A stretch of 20,991 nucleotides of DNA from a virus: positions 1-20,991 of the IMG/VR virus record IMGVR_UViG_3300032579_000084; one strand, given 5' to 3'. This document shows, piece after piece, positions 16,102-20,991 of the stretch. A program made the translations under genes and the position numbers. A model generated the notes under the pieces. That model ran no database searches, had not been told where the DNA came from, and saw only the letters and a list, made by a program, of their open reading frames with translations. Each line of letters begins with the position of its first letter. Within the stretch, counting starts at the first letter, position 1.

Positions 16102-16769
16102 GTAAGCTCCTTAATTTTTTGAGAAACTAAAGTTAATTCGTCTTTGGTGAGCGATGACAACATATCAATCACCTTATCAACCATACGGACGCCATGCGGG
16201 TCTTTTTTGCTTGTACCTACGCCAGTCCATAATTCTAGGTTTTCAGGGCGGTTATCTTGTCGGTTGCCATTTTTATGATGGACGCGCTCGTGACGCTCTA
16301 GGGGTCTGCCAAGAATACTTGCCATGACAAGCCTATGCTCAAGTACCTTTTTGCCGTCTTTGCGTATCACCAAATATCCGCTACTACTAACCGTTTTATC
16401 GCCAATCACTCTATGCTCTAAAGTGATTTCGGGCTTTTTCATTCCTTCTGCTCTTGCTTTATTGGAACAAGTTTTAGAACAGTATGCTTGAGCCTTGCCG
16501 TGAGGTCTTTGAAATTCAGTTTTACAATAAGCACAAATTACTGTTTTATCCTTGCTTATGCCTTTGTTTTTACAAGCGACTGAACAATACTTCTGCTGTG
16601 CATACTTTGCTTTAAACTCATTGCCACAACATTCACACAATTTGTTTTTATTCCTTGTTGTTGAATACCAACATTCTTTAGAACAATAGGTTTGCTCAAC
16701 TCTTTTAGGTCTGAAAACAACATTGCAGTTTTTACAAGCCACATCTGGCAAGTGTCTTAAAGCAGTCAT
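16098..16769 (-). CDS. Zinc-finger HNH homing-type endonuclease, 223 aa
   Basis: The N-terminal ~110 residues hold four treble-clef-like zinc modules, each a C-x2-C followed ~12-15 residues later by a YCS-x2-C pair (CKNCNVVFRPKRVEQTYCSKEC; CECCGNEF...YCSVAC; CAYCKTEF...YCSKTC and related). The C-terminal half carries an HNH_3-type core at residues ~145-185: EHRLVMASILGRPL, then ERVHHKNGNRQDNRPENLELW. The catalytic His pair, the Asn-rich loop and the N-L-E-L-W ending are intact. Such enzymes nick or cut DNA at intron- or gene-free alleles. The gene lies just downstream of a group I intron-split gene but outside the intron, and has its own promoter (16802-16832) and a weak AAGAG ribosome site. 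It overlaps the next gene by ATGA. This is a mobile gene that looks intact. Confidence 0.9.
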   Translation of the reverse strand: MTALRHLPDVACKNCNVVFRPKRVEQTYCSKECWYSTTRNKNKLCECCGNEFKAKYAQQKYCSVACKNKGISKDKTVICAYCKTEFQRPHGKAQAYCSKTCSNKARAEGMKKPEITLEHRVIGDKTVSSSGYLVIRKDGKKVLEHRLVMASILGRPLERHERVHHKNGNRQDNRPENLELWTGVGTSKKDPHGVRMVDKVIDMLSSLTKDELTLVSQKIKELT

Positions 16770-16801
16770 AACAATACTCTTATTGGTTTGAAGGGAATAT
16801 T

Positions 16802-16832
16802 ATTATAGCATAGCAACATGGGAATATGACAA
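16802..16832 (-). promoter_or_regulatory. Sigma70-type promoter for the HNH gene
   Basis: On the minus strand a perfect TATAAT (16807..16802) is preceded by TGC, giving an extended -10 (TGCTATAAT). A TTGTCA -35 candidate lies 19 bp upstream (16832..16827). The -10 is 32 bp before the HNH start codon. The 19-bp spacer is long, but the extended -10 compensates. No comparable promoter was seen before other genes in this window. Confidence 0.6.
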
Positions 16833-16865
16833 ATAACTTACGCTAATTTTATAACGTAAGTTATT
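16832..16865 (-). terminator. Inverted repeat just after exon 2, possible terminator
   Basis: An 11-bp perfect inverted repeat (AATAACTTACG / CGTAAGTTATT) with a 12-nt AT-rich loop lies 9 bp past the stop of the intron-split gene. On the minus strand it is followed by TGTCATATT, not a clean T-run, so termination may be weak; it could equally stabilise the 3' end of the spliced mRNA. It ends where the HNH promoter begins. Confidence 0.45.
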
Positions 16866-16874
16866 GATTTTAAA

Positions 16875-17644
16875 CTAAACTTTGAAAATCTTGTTAGTTC
16901 CGTTGTCCCAAGTAACAATAATCATTATCATTCGCAAGTAGTCGCTAATTACTTACCGCCCTTTCGGACTGCTTATGCTTTCACATAAGATTAGACTATA
17001 TCTTCACCTCACATTGTGAGGGCTTTGCACTTCCACTCGCTTGAGTGTACGCCTTGCGGCTAGTCGTTGAAGTTTCACCTGTACGGTGCTTACCTGCTGA
17101 TTGCCCAATCCTTTATCTTTTCAAACATTCACGCTTACGCTTTCGGGTTACGTTGTAGTGGTAAAGGCTCTAAGGGTGTTCCAGCAATTCACAAAGTTTT
17201 CGGTGACCATATTGTTAATCACCGCCATTCGGAGTGATTGGTCAATTAAGCTAGTTGATAGCTTGTGTTCCGAATAGATTTACACATCGCTGTGTAAAGG
17301 CTCGCCAATAAGCCAGTCGCGGTATCAATCCAAGCAATAAGCGGGCTTGTGCTTTCTGTACCCGTATCTTTATAGATGACAATTGCCTCAATACTTGCAC
17401 CGCTTACCGAGGTAAAAGTACAGTCTGCAGCGTCAGCTGCGCCGCCTGCGGTTGATTTTGCGGTAAGCGTTACGGGTGCAGTGACGCGGGCGGATGATGA
17501 AATGTCAGACAGGAACTTATGTGTTGCAGTCTGCACAGTGTAGTTGCCTGTATCGACCAAAATACATTTCATTGTATCGGTCTGCCAGTTGATTTGCGCT
17601 TCCAAGAGCATTTGGCGCGCGTTGTCAAACAATGTATTAGCCAT
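16875..17644 (-). CDS. Phage structural protein gene split by a group I intron (spliced product ~130 aa)
   Basis: Exon 1 is 17644..17310 (111 codons plus 2 bases), starting MANTLFDNAR with GAGG 8 nt upstream of ATG. Exon 2 is 16932..16875 (58 nt). Joining TT|A gives a continuous frame that ends VTWDNGTNKIFKV and TAG. Exon 1 has the recognisable plan of a small phage virion protein: MKCILVDTG near residue 25, a FLSDI segment near 44, Ser/Thr/Ala-rich strands, AIVIYKDTGT near 88, and SPLIAWIDTATG near 100. In that family the chain continues a few residues to a W-(D/N)-x-G-x-x-(K/R)-I-F-(K/R)-(L/V) ending, exactly what exon 2 supplies. Without splicing, translation runs into the intron and stops at 17246 after ~20 unrelated residues. 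The role in the virion is not known; it follows the head adaptor gene. Confidence 0.88.
16933..17309 (-). ncRNA. Group I intron (IA-like), ~377 nt, no internal ORF
   Basis: All hallmarks can be read on the minus strand. P1: exon 1 end GGCUU (17314..17310) pairs with GAGCC (17303..17299), placing a U-G wobble at the 5' splice site. P2: TTTACACA-GCGA-TGTGTAAA (17298..17279), a perfect 8-bp stem with a GNRA loop. P3: CTTTGTGA (17196..17189) with GTGCAAAG (17030..17023). P4: TGCTG (17186..17182) with CAGCA (17099..17095), inside the P and Q elements. R element: TTCAACGACTA (17071..17061). S element: GAAGATATAGTC (17005..16994). P7 is GACTA/TAGTC. Extra stems P7.1 (17060..17051) and P7.2 (17047..17034) point to subgroup IA, as in the T4 td intron. 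P8 (17021..17007) and P9 (16989..16972) are perfect hairpins. The terminal G is best placed at 16933, which restores the frame; 16945 is a less likely in-frame alternative. Confidence 0.93.
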
Positions 17645-17686
17645 ACAGTTATCCTCATAGCTAGTGTTAATGTAGGCTCTATTATG

Positions 17687-17724
17687 AAAAAAATCCCTGC
17701 AAGTCTTTAACCTTACAGGGATTT
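17687..17724 (-). terminator. Intrinsic terminator after the adaptor gene
   Basis: On the minus strand AAATCCCTG / CAGGGATTT form a 9-bp stem with a 16-nt loop, followed by TTTTCAT. It begins 2 nt past the adaptor stop and ends 42 nt before the ATG of the intron-split gene, so it marks the end of the head block. Confidence 0.85.
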
Positions 17725-17726
17725 GG

Positions 17727-18437
17727 TTAGATAAACCACGGCTCGACTTCGTGTGGCGTATCTTCTCTGGTAATGCGCCTTAAATCGCTATCGGGTCGCA
17801 AACCGAAATACTGCGTAAACTCACGCTCGGCGATAGCTGCGCGGTTTGGGTCGAATGTTTCAGTGTCAGGCACACTAAACGCACGATACAGAGCCCACTG
17901 CACTAGATACTCATGATGAATGGTATTAATTTCTGGTACGTCATCCATGTTTGCCATTGGCTTTATCGGCACCCGATAGCCTTCGACATATAGTTTGCCA
18001 TTAAATTTAGGCGTTGGCACAAGGCGAATGTGGGTATCGTACTGCACCGCATAGCGCAACGTATGACCGTATTGATTAAACACATCATTGCGATTGCGCC
18101 AGTTTGGGTTAATACTTGTCATCATTTCTTGGCTGATAAGCTTGATTTCCTGCTCGTCATCATAAAGGCCTTGATTGGCGAGGGGCGGCGTATATTCATA
18201 ACCAATATACTCAATCTCATAAAACGCAGGGTGCAATGGGTAGTCGCTGGCATCCGCTACCATCGGAATAGTAGAAACGCCAACCGTCGAATGGTCGCGT
18301 ATCAGTCGCCCACGAATAGCGGCTTCACGTTCGGCATCATTAAGCCACATGGTAACTTCTTCATCACTGAAAAAATACGGCTCAACCTTATCAAACGCGG
18401 CGATGCGAAATCGTTGGATAAGCTCAGATAGCGTCAC
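17727..18437 (-). CDS. Phage head-tail adaptor (gp4-like), 236 aa
   Basis: I place the start at GTG 18437..18435 (VTLSELIQRF), which has GGAG 8 nt upstream; the longer frame from 18503 would add 22 residues that are really the out-of-frame tail of a small upstream gene. The N-terminus (LSELIQRFRIAAFDKVEPYFFSDEEV, then WLNDAEREAAIRGRLI) is the typical helical opening of phage adaptor/DUF6682-like proteins. It is followed by beta-rich segments (DYPLHPAFYEIEYIGY; LRYAVQYDTHIRLVPTP; GKLYVEGYRVP) and a helical HHEYLVQWALYRAF segment with an EREFTQYFG-x-R end. Adaptors of this type sit below the portal ring and connect head to tail. The GTG overlaps the TGA stop of the 39-aa gene (GTGA). Confidence 0.85.
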   Translation of the reverse strand: MTLSELIQRFRIAAFDKVEPYFFSDEEVTMWLNDAEREAAIRGRLIRDHSTVGVSTIPMVADASDYPLHPAFYEIEYIGYEYTPPLANQGLYDDEQEIKLISQEMMTSINPNWRNRNDVFNQYGHTLRYAVQYDTHIRLVPTPKFNGKLYVEGYRVPIKPMANMDDVPEINTIHHEYLVQWALYRAFSVPDTETFDPNRAAIAEREFTQYFGLRPDSDLRRITREDTPHEVEPWFI

Positions 18438-18553
18438 TTTTTGCACTCCTTCACAATATGTTTGAGTATGGGGAATAGAAAAAGCCCTGCCCCAATGATG
18501 CAAGATACCAGTAAGACGATTACCAGTATCATTAGCCAGTAAAAGAACGCCAT
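18434..18553 (-). CDS. Small single-pass membrane protein, 39 aa
   Basis: An open frame from ATG 18553 to TGA 18436..18434 reads MAFFYWLMILVIVLLV, then SCIIGAGLFLFPILKHIV and ends KECKK. It is essentially one long hydrophobic helix with a basic C-terminal tail. The ATG follows the previous stop by 1 nt (TAGCATG) and its TGA overlaps the adaptor start (GTGA), so it is wedged exactly between two real genes in a different frame, strong positional support for coding. It has no own Shine-Dalgarno, implying coupled translation. Its placement within head genes is odd for a membrane peptide. Possible roles are a holin- or superinfection-type peptide, but nothing identifies one. Confidence 0.72.
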   Translation of the reverse strand: MAFFYWLMILVIVLLVSCIIGAGLFLFPILKHIVKECKK

Positions 18554-18554
18554 G

Positions 18555-18971
18555 CTATGACCCGAATCGGTCAATTAAGGTATGTACTTCTTTTTTCAAC
18601 TCATCAACCTTTTGGCGCTTATCAAGGTCAATGTTGAATTTGTCTTTTGCAAACTGCTCAAGCGCATCTTTTGTCATCTGATTAACTTGGTCATGTAGGT
18701 CTGCAACGGCATTAACCTTGGCATTTTGCTCGGCTTTCTGTGCTTCTGCTTGCGCCATTGCCTGCTCGGTATCATCGGTCTTTTTCTCTTGAGCGGGTTT
18801 AGCTGTAGCATCTTCGGCAAAAAGGTCCGTGTGTTTTAATAATTGACGCGCGGATTCACTTGGCACAAAACGCACTTGGTCTTTAGTGAAGGTTAAGCCA
18901 GTGCCATAGAGCCGGTCAGTCCATGAGTCGCGGCGGCCAACATACTTCACTGCGATGGTTTTCTTGTCCAT
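18555..18971 (-). CDS. Head-associated phage protein with HeH/SAP-like C-terminus, 138 aa
   Basis: Two ATGs are possible. The one at 18980 overlaps the Shine-Dalgarno itself (AAAGGATGATA), so the second, 18971 (MDKKTIAVKY), at 8 nt from GGA, is preferred. Residues 1-52 form a small conserved phage domain of the type K-x-(I/V)-A-V-K-Y-V-G-R-R-x-x-W-x-D-R-L-Y-G-(T/S)-G-L-x-F, ending LLKHTDLF. Residues 53-90 are an Ala/Gln/Glu/Lys-rich linker. Residues 97-138 (QMTKDALEQFAKDKFNIDLDK, then VDELKKEVHTLI) resemble the HeH/LEM/SAP-like helical hairpin seen at the C-termini of phage head proteins. The gene lies between the Tad2-domain gene and the adaptor, so it is probably a head-completion protein. 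The fold call is by motif only. Confidence 0.75.
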   Translation of the reverse strand: MDKKTIAVKYVGRRDSWTDRLYGTGLTFTKDQVRFVPSESARQLLKHTDLFAEDATAKPAQEKKTDDTEQAMAQAEAQKAEQNAKVNAVADLHDQVNQMTKDALEQFAKDKFNIDLDKRQKVDELKKEVHTLIDRFGS

Positions 18972-19034
18972 TGTTATCATCCTTTCAGGTAGTCGAGAAC
19001 TTGTTATTAGTTAATAAGACGAGGTTTAGTTACC

Positions 19035-19709
19035 CTATTCTACAATCTGCCAATCATCTGCCAGTACGTCAGTTTGACTGGCAAGCCAAGGCACAAACTT
19101 GTTGTCAGCGGTTTTCATACCAATCCAAGGCAGGCAACCATTGGTAGCGTCATCCACTATTCCAGCGACAGCATAAACAGCATAAGCAGGGCGCGGGGGA
19201 ACATTGGCATCATCGTCTGGATGCACCATAGTCAACCACATACCCTTGCCATTCCAACCTTCACGCGCAACACGCAAGCCTTCTTTCAAAGCAGCAACGG
19301 CATCGCCAAAACTTAGGCGCTCAGTCTTAGGTAATACGCTGCCGCCTGAGACTAGCGTTTCTTCTTTTAGCCATTCTTCCTGCGCGGTATTGGTGGGCAA
19401 GCTGTCAAATTCAGCCAACGCCTTGTGTAGCCAAAACCCATACGGCATCCACATTTTTTCAAATGCTTGCTCATAGGCAAACTTTTCACCAATTTTTTGG
19501 TCGAAGTTATTAGGGTCAACACACGCGCTTTCACCAGTAAAGGTAAAGCCGCTTTTGGTGGTAATGGTGCAGTGAGTGTTTGTTTCGCCAAATCGGTTAT
19601 ACTCGACTTTATCGATTTCACTTTCCAAAAATTCTTTGGTAAGTTTTCGCTCTGGCAAAGCTACCGTTAAAGCTATTGCAGTAATAATTCCTAGTTTATA
19701 GTTTCGCAT
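19035..19709 (-). CDS. Gp49/Sf6-gp66-like domain fused to Tad2 (DUF2829) anti-Thoeris domain, 224 aa
   Basis: The start at ATG 19709 has AAGGA 7 nt upstream. Residues ~28-98 match the N4 Gp49/Sf6 gp66 family: VEYNRFGETNTHCTITTKSG, FTFTGESACVDPNNFD, GEKFAYEQAFEKMW and Y-G-F-x-L. Residues ~132-224 match the Tad2/DUF2829 family: LSFGDAVAALKEGLRVAREG, WNGKGMWL, then CLPWIGMKTADNKFVPWLAS and QTDVLADDW. Tad2 proteins are known to bind and sequester the cyclic signalling nucleotides made by Thoeris ThsB, blocking abortive defence; all motif positions look intact here. The Gp49 family is widespread in phages and of uncertain role. The gene follows a terminator and sits within the head operon. A short hydrophobic stretch at residues 6-18 is too weak to be called a signal peptide. 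Confidence 0.88.
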   Translation of the reverse strand: MRNYKLGIITAIALTVALPERKLTKEFLESEIDKVEYNRFGETNTHCTITTKSGFTFTGESACVDPNNFDQKIGEKFAYEQAFEKMWMPYGFWLHKALAEFDSLPTNTAQEEWLKEETLVSGGSVLPKTERLSFGDAVAALKEGLRVAREGWNGKGMWLTMVHPDDDANVPPRPAYAVYAVAGIVDDATNGCLPWIGMKTADNKFVPWLASQTDVLADDWQIVE

Positions 19710-19728
19710 GGTTTTTTCCTTATATAGA

Positions 19729-19756
19729 AAAGACTGACCTTTTACAGCCAGTCTTT
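19729..19756 (-). terminator. Intrinsic terminator after the head decoration gene
   Basis: On the minus strand AAAGACTG / CAGTCTTT form an 8-bp stem with a 12-nt loop, ending in CTTTTCT. It lies between the decoration candidate and the Gp49-Tad2 gene and could reduce expression of downstream genes relative to the capsid and decoration proteins. Confidence 0.75.
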
Positions 19757-19777
19757 GGGGTTGTTGTTAAAGCATGG

Positions 19778-20248
19778 TTAAGGCGCGCCTACAAGCTCAC
19801 CTGTTACTGCGACACGCAATTCGCTTTTCTTGGTATTTGCCGCGGCAAACGTCATGATAAGCTGCGCATCTTTTGGTAGTTTTACCATCGTTTGCTTGTC
19901 CGCGCGAATAACACCGGCTGTCGATACGTCTTGAGCATCAAAGAAATACTTGTCGTTTTGCGGTACTTCGGTACTGTCCTCGCCGTCCTTGTACTTAAAG
20001 CCAAGTGACGCGGCACCAGTGAAGCCAGTGACAACCGATACAATCGCATCGGTCAGCACAAAGCCACAAGGCAAGTCGCCCAAAATAACCACATCACCTG
20101 CGCCAATCGCTTTTTTATCTAAGCCTTGGTCGATGATGCCAGTGGTGCCTGCTGTTGACAGGCGATGATAACGCACCGTATTGTTACCGTAAGGCGCGGT
20201 AAACGTAAAGTGATGCGTCATATCGTTGTTTGCGTTAATAGTAGCCAT
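19778..20248 (-). CDS. Candidate head decoration/fibre protein, 156 aa
   Basis: The start at ATG 20248 has AAGGGG 8 nt upstream, and the gene follows the capsid gene by 12 nt. The protein is almost all beta strand with no cysteine pairs: MTHHFTFTAPYGNNTVRYHRL, then GAGDVVILGDLPCGFVLTDAIV, a GFTGAASLGFKYKDGED turn near 79-95 and an LIMTFAAA...ELRVAVTGEL ending. A small, beta-rich protein encoded immediately after the capsid gene and closed by its own terminator is usually a capsid-decorating or head-fibre protein present in many copies. The named family is not recognised; the role is from size, fold impression and position. Confidence 0.75.
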   Translation of the reverse strand: MATINANNDMTHHFTFTAPYGNNTVRYHRLSTAGTTGIIDQGLDKKAIGAGDVVILGDLPCGFVLTDAIVSVVTGFTGAASLGFKYKDGEDSTEVPQNDKYFFDAQDVSTAGVIRADKQTMVKLPKDAQLIMTFAAANTKKSELRVAVTGELVGAP

Positions 20249-20260
20249 GTATCAATCCCC

Positions 20261-20991
20261 TTATTTACCTAGGCCAGTGATTGGCACCACGGTATCAACC
20301 ACCGTAACACCATAGTCGGTAATTTCTGCGCCGTTGCCAGTGTCAACACCGAAGCGGATTTTCTTAACACCACGAATTGAACCGATAAGCAATTCTTTTT
20401 TATCGCCGTGGTCTAGGTCTTTCTCACTCCAGAAGAATGGAATACCAGACTTGTCAGACGCCGCCAATGCTTCTGCTACCGCTTGCCCGCCTAGGATGAT
20501 TGAACGGTCAATCGCAAAGTTGGTGCCAAATGACGCAGGGACTTTGGCAGTTGCCACGGTTTCGCTGTAGGCATCTGGGCTATAGCGCATATCATTGCCT
20601 GCGTAGAAACGAATAGCTTTCGGCATTTTCTTGATAAGAAAGCCGTTCCAAATACCAACCTCGCCCATAAACAATGGATGGTTTTTGGCTTGTGATGCAC
20701 GCGCATAGGCAGCCGCTTGAATCTGACGGAACTGCGGGTCAGCGGCAAACTTGTTGTATTGGTCTGGCGATACCAACCATACGCGAAGTGGCGCATCGAT
20801 AGCCGATGGGTCGTTTTCAACTTCGATAACTGGCGTCGGTAGTGACTCAGTGTCTAGTACCGACTTCATCGCGTCCACTGTGTCCATCTTGAACATATCC
20901 GTGGTAGTGATATCAATCTCACCCGCGTTTTCTTTAAACGCCTGCACACCAGTACCATCAACGATAAAGTGACGGTTTTTAGAAGGTGGCA
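20261..20991 (-). CDS. Major capsid protein, C-terminal 242 aa (partial; DUF4043/N4-gp56-like)
   Basis: The frame is open to the right edge, so the N-terminus is outside; the GTG at 20947 is an internal valine codon, not a start. Visible motifs in order are KNRHFIVDGTGVQAFKENAG, DMFKMDTVDAMKS, a PLRVWLVSPDQYNKF segment, QIQAAAYARASQAKNHPLF followed by MGEVGIWNGFLIKKMP, then IRFYAG, a GGQAVAEALAAS segment, and FFWSEKDLDHGDKKELLIGSIRGVKKIRF near the end. This order (FIVDG, MDTVD, LFVSP-like, HPLF-x-GE-x-G-x-W-N-G, A-x-A-x-G, E-x-D-x-x-x-x) is that of the DUF4043 or N4-gp56 type capsid proteins, an HK97-fold coat found in podoviruses. It forms the icosahedral shell and is the anchor for reading the rest of the window as a virion gene cluster. 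Confidence 0.9.
   Translation of the reverse strand, partial: PPSKNRHFIVDGTGVQAFKENAGEIDITTTDMFKMDTVDAMKSVLDTESLPTPVIEVENDPSAIDAPLRVWLVSPDQYNKFAADPQFRQIQAAAYARASQAKNHPLFMGEVGIWNGFLIKKMPKAIRFYAGNDMRYSPDAYSETVATAKVPASFGTNFAIDRSIILGGQAVAEALAASDKSGIPFFWSEKDLDHGDKKELLIGSIRGVKKIRFGVDTGNGAEITDYGVTVVDTVVPITGLGK

Noticed and set aside
16832-16865. Perfect inverted repeat as an attachment or recombination site
   Set aside because: There is no integrase or second copy nearby, and its place just after a stop codon fits an RNA 3'-end hairpin better.
17246-17309. Apparent C-terminal end of the 132-aa reading frame
   Set aside because: This segment holds intron P1/P2/P2.1 stems, and its translation does not match the expected C-terminus, which exon 2 provides.
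18438-18503. 22-residue N-terminal extension of the adaptor protein
   Set aside because: It lies inside the 39-aa membrane gene in another frame and lacks a ribosome site; the GTG at 18437 has a good one.
18434-18553. Lipoprotein signal (LVSC) in the 39-aa peptide
   Set aside because: There is no basic n-region before the hydrophobic stretch and the residues after Cys are hydrophobic, so a simple transmembrane helix is more likely.
19650-19709. Signal peptide at the start of the Gp49-Tad2 protein
   Set aside because: The hydrophobic run is short and leads directly into a charged helix without a plausible cleavage site; Tad2 acts in the cytoplasm.

Overview
The window is a stretch of a tailed-phage (or prophage) virion-morphogenesis region. 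Every supportable gene lies on the minus strand, so transcription runs from high to low coordinates, and genes are tightly packed with overlaps or gaps of a few bases. The partial major capsid protein at the right edge resembles the DUF4043/N4-gp56 capsid family. No tape-measure, sheath, tail-tube or baseplate gene is visible between the capsid gene and the left edge. Together these suggest a podovirus-like phage of a proteobacterium, perhaps distantly like the Bcep22 group. The host genus cannot be fixed from the sequence.

Layout in transcription order. Head block (20991 to 17727): major capsid protein (C-terminal part), small head decoration/fibre candidate, intrinsic terminator, a fusion of an N4-Gp49/Sf6-gp66-like domain with a Tad2 (DUF2829, Thoeris anti-defence) domain, a 138-aa head-associated protein with a HeH/SAP-like C-terminus, an unlisted 39-aa membrane peptide, a gp4-like head-tail adaptor, and another terminator.

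Intron block (17644 to 16098): a ~130-aa phage structural gene is interrupted by a group I intron of about 377 nt. The P, Q, R and S core elements and helices P1, P2, P3, P4, P7, P7.1, P7.2, P8 and P9 can all be read. The second exon is only 58 nt and restores the WDNG-x-NKIF C-terminus in frame. Directly downstream, outside the intron and behind its own promoter, is a zinc-finger HNH endonuclease gene. This is the arrangement expected for collaborative homing.

Tail/appendage block (16101 to 2936): a 102-aa unknown, a LamG-type fibre-like protein, a 1180-aa repeat protein, a 392-aa protein of possible beta-propeller fold, a 193-aa structural protein, an 850-aa unknown, a 459-aa protein with a long SDSA-type repeat array, and an 887-aa protein with proline-rich repeats followed by a very long coiled coil. 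A strong terminator ends this block.

Ejection block (2828 to 1): a 99-aa unknown, a 530-aa Gly/Ala- and Gln/Asn-rich candidate internal virion protein, and the N-terminal 308 residues of what looks like a giant ejected polyvalent protein that runs off the left edge. No tRNA, CRISPR array, integrase, transposase or attachment site was seen.
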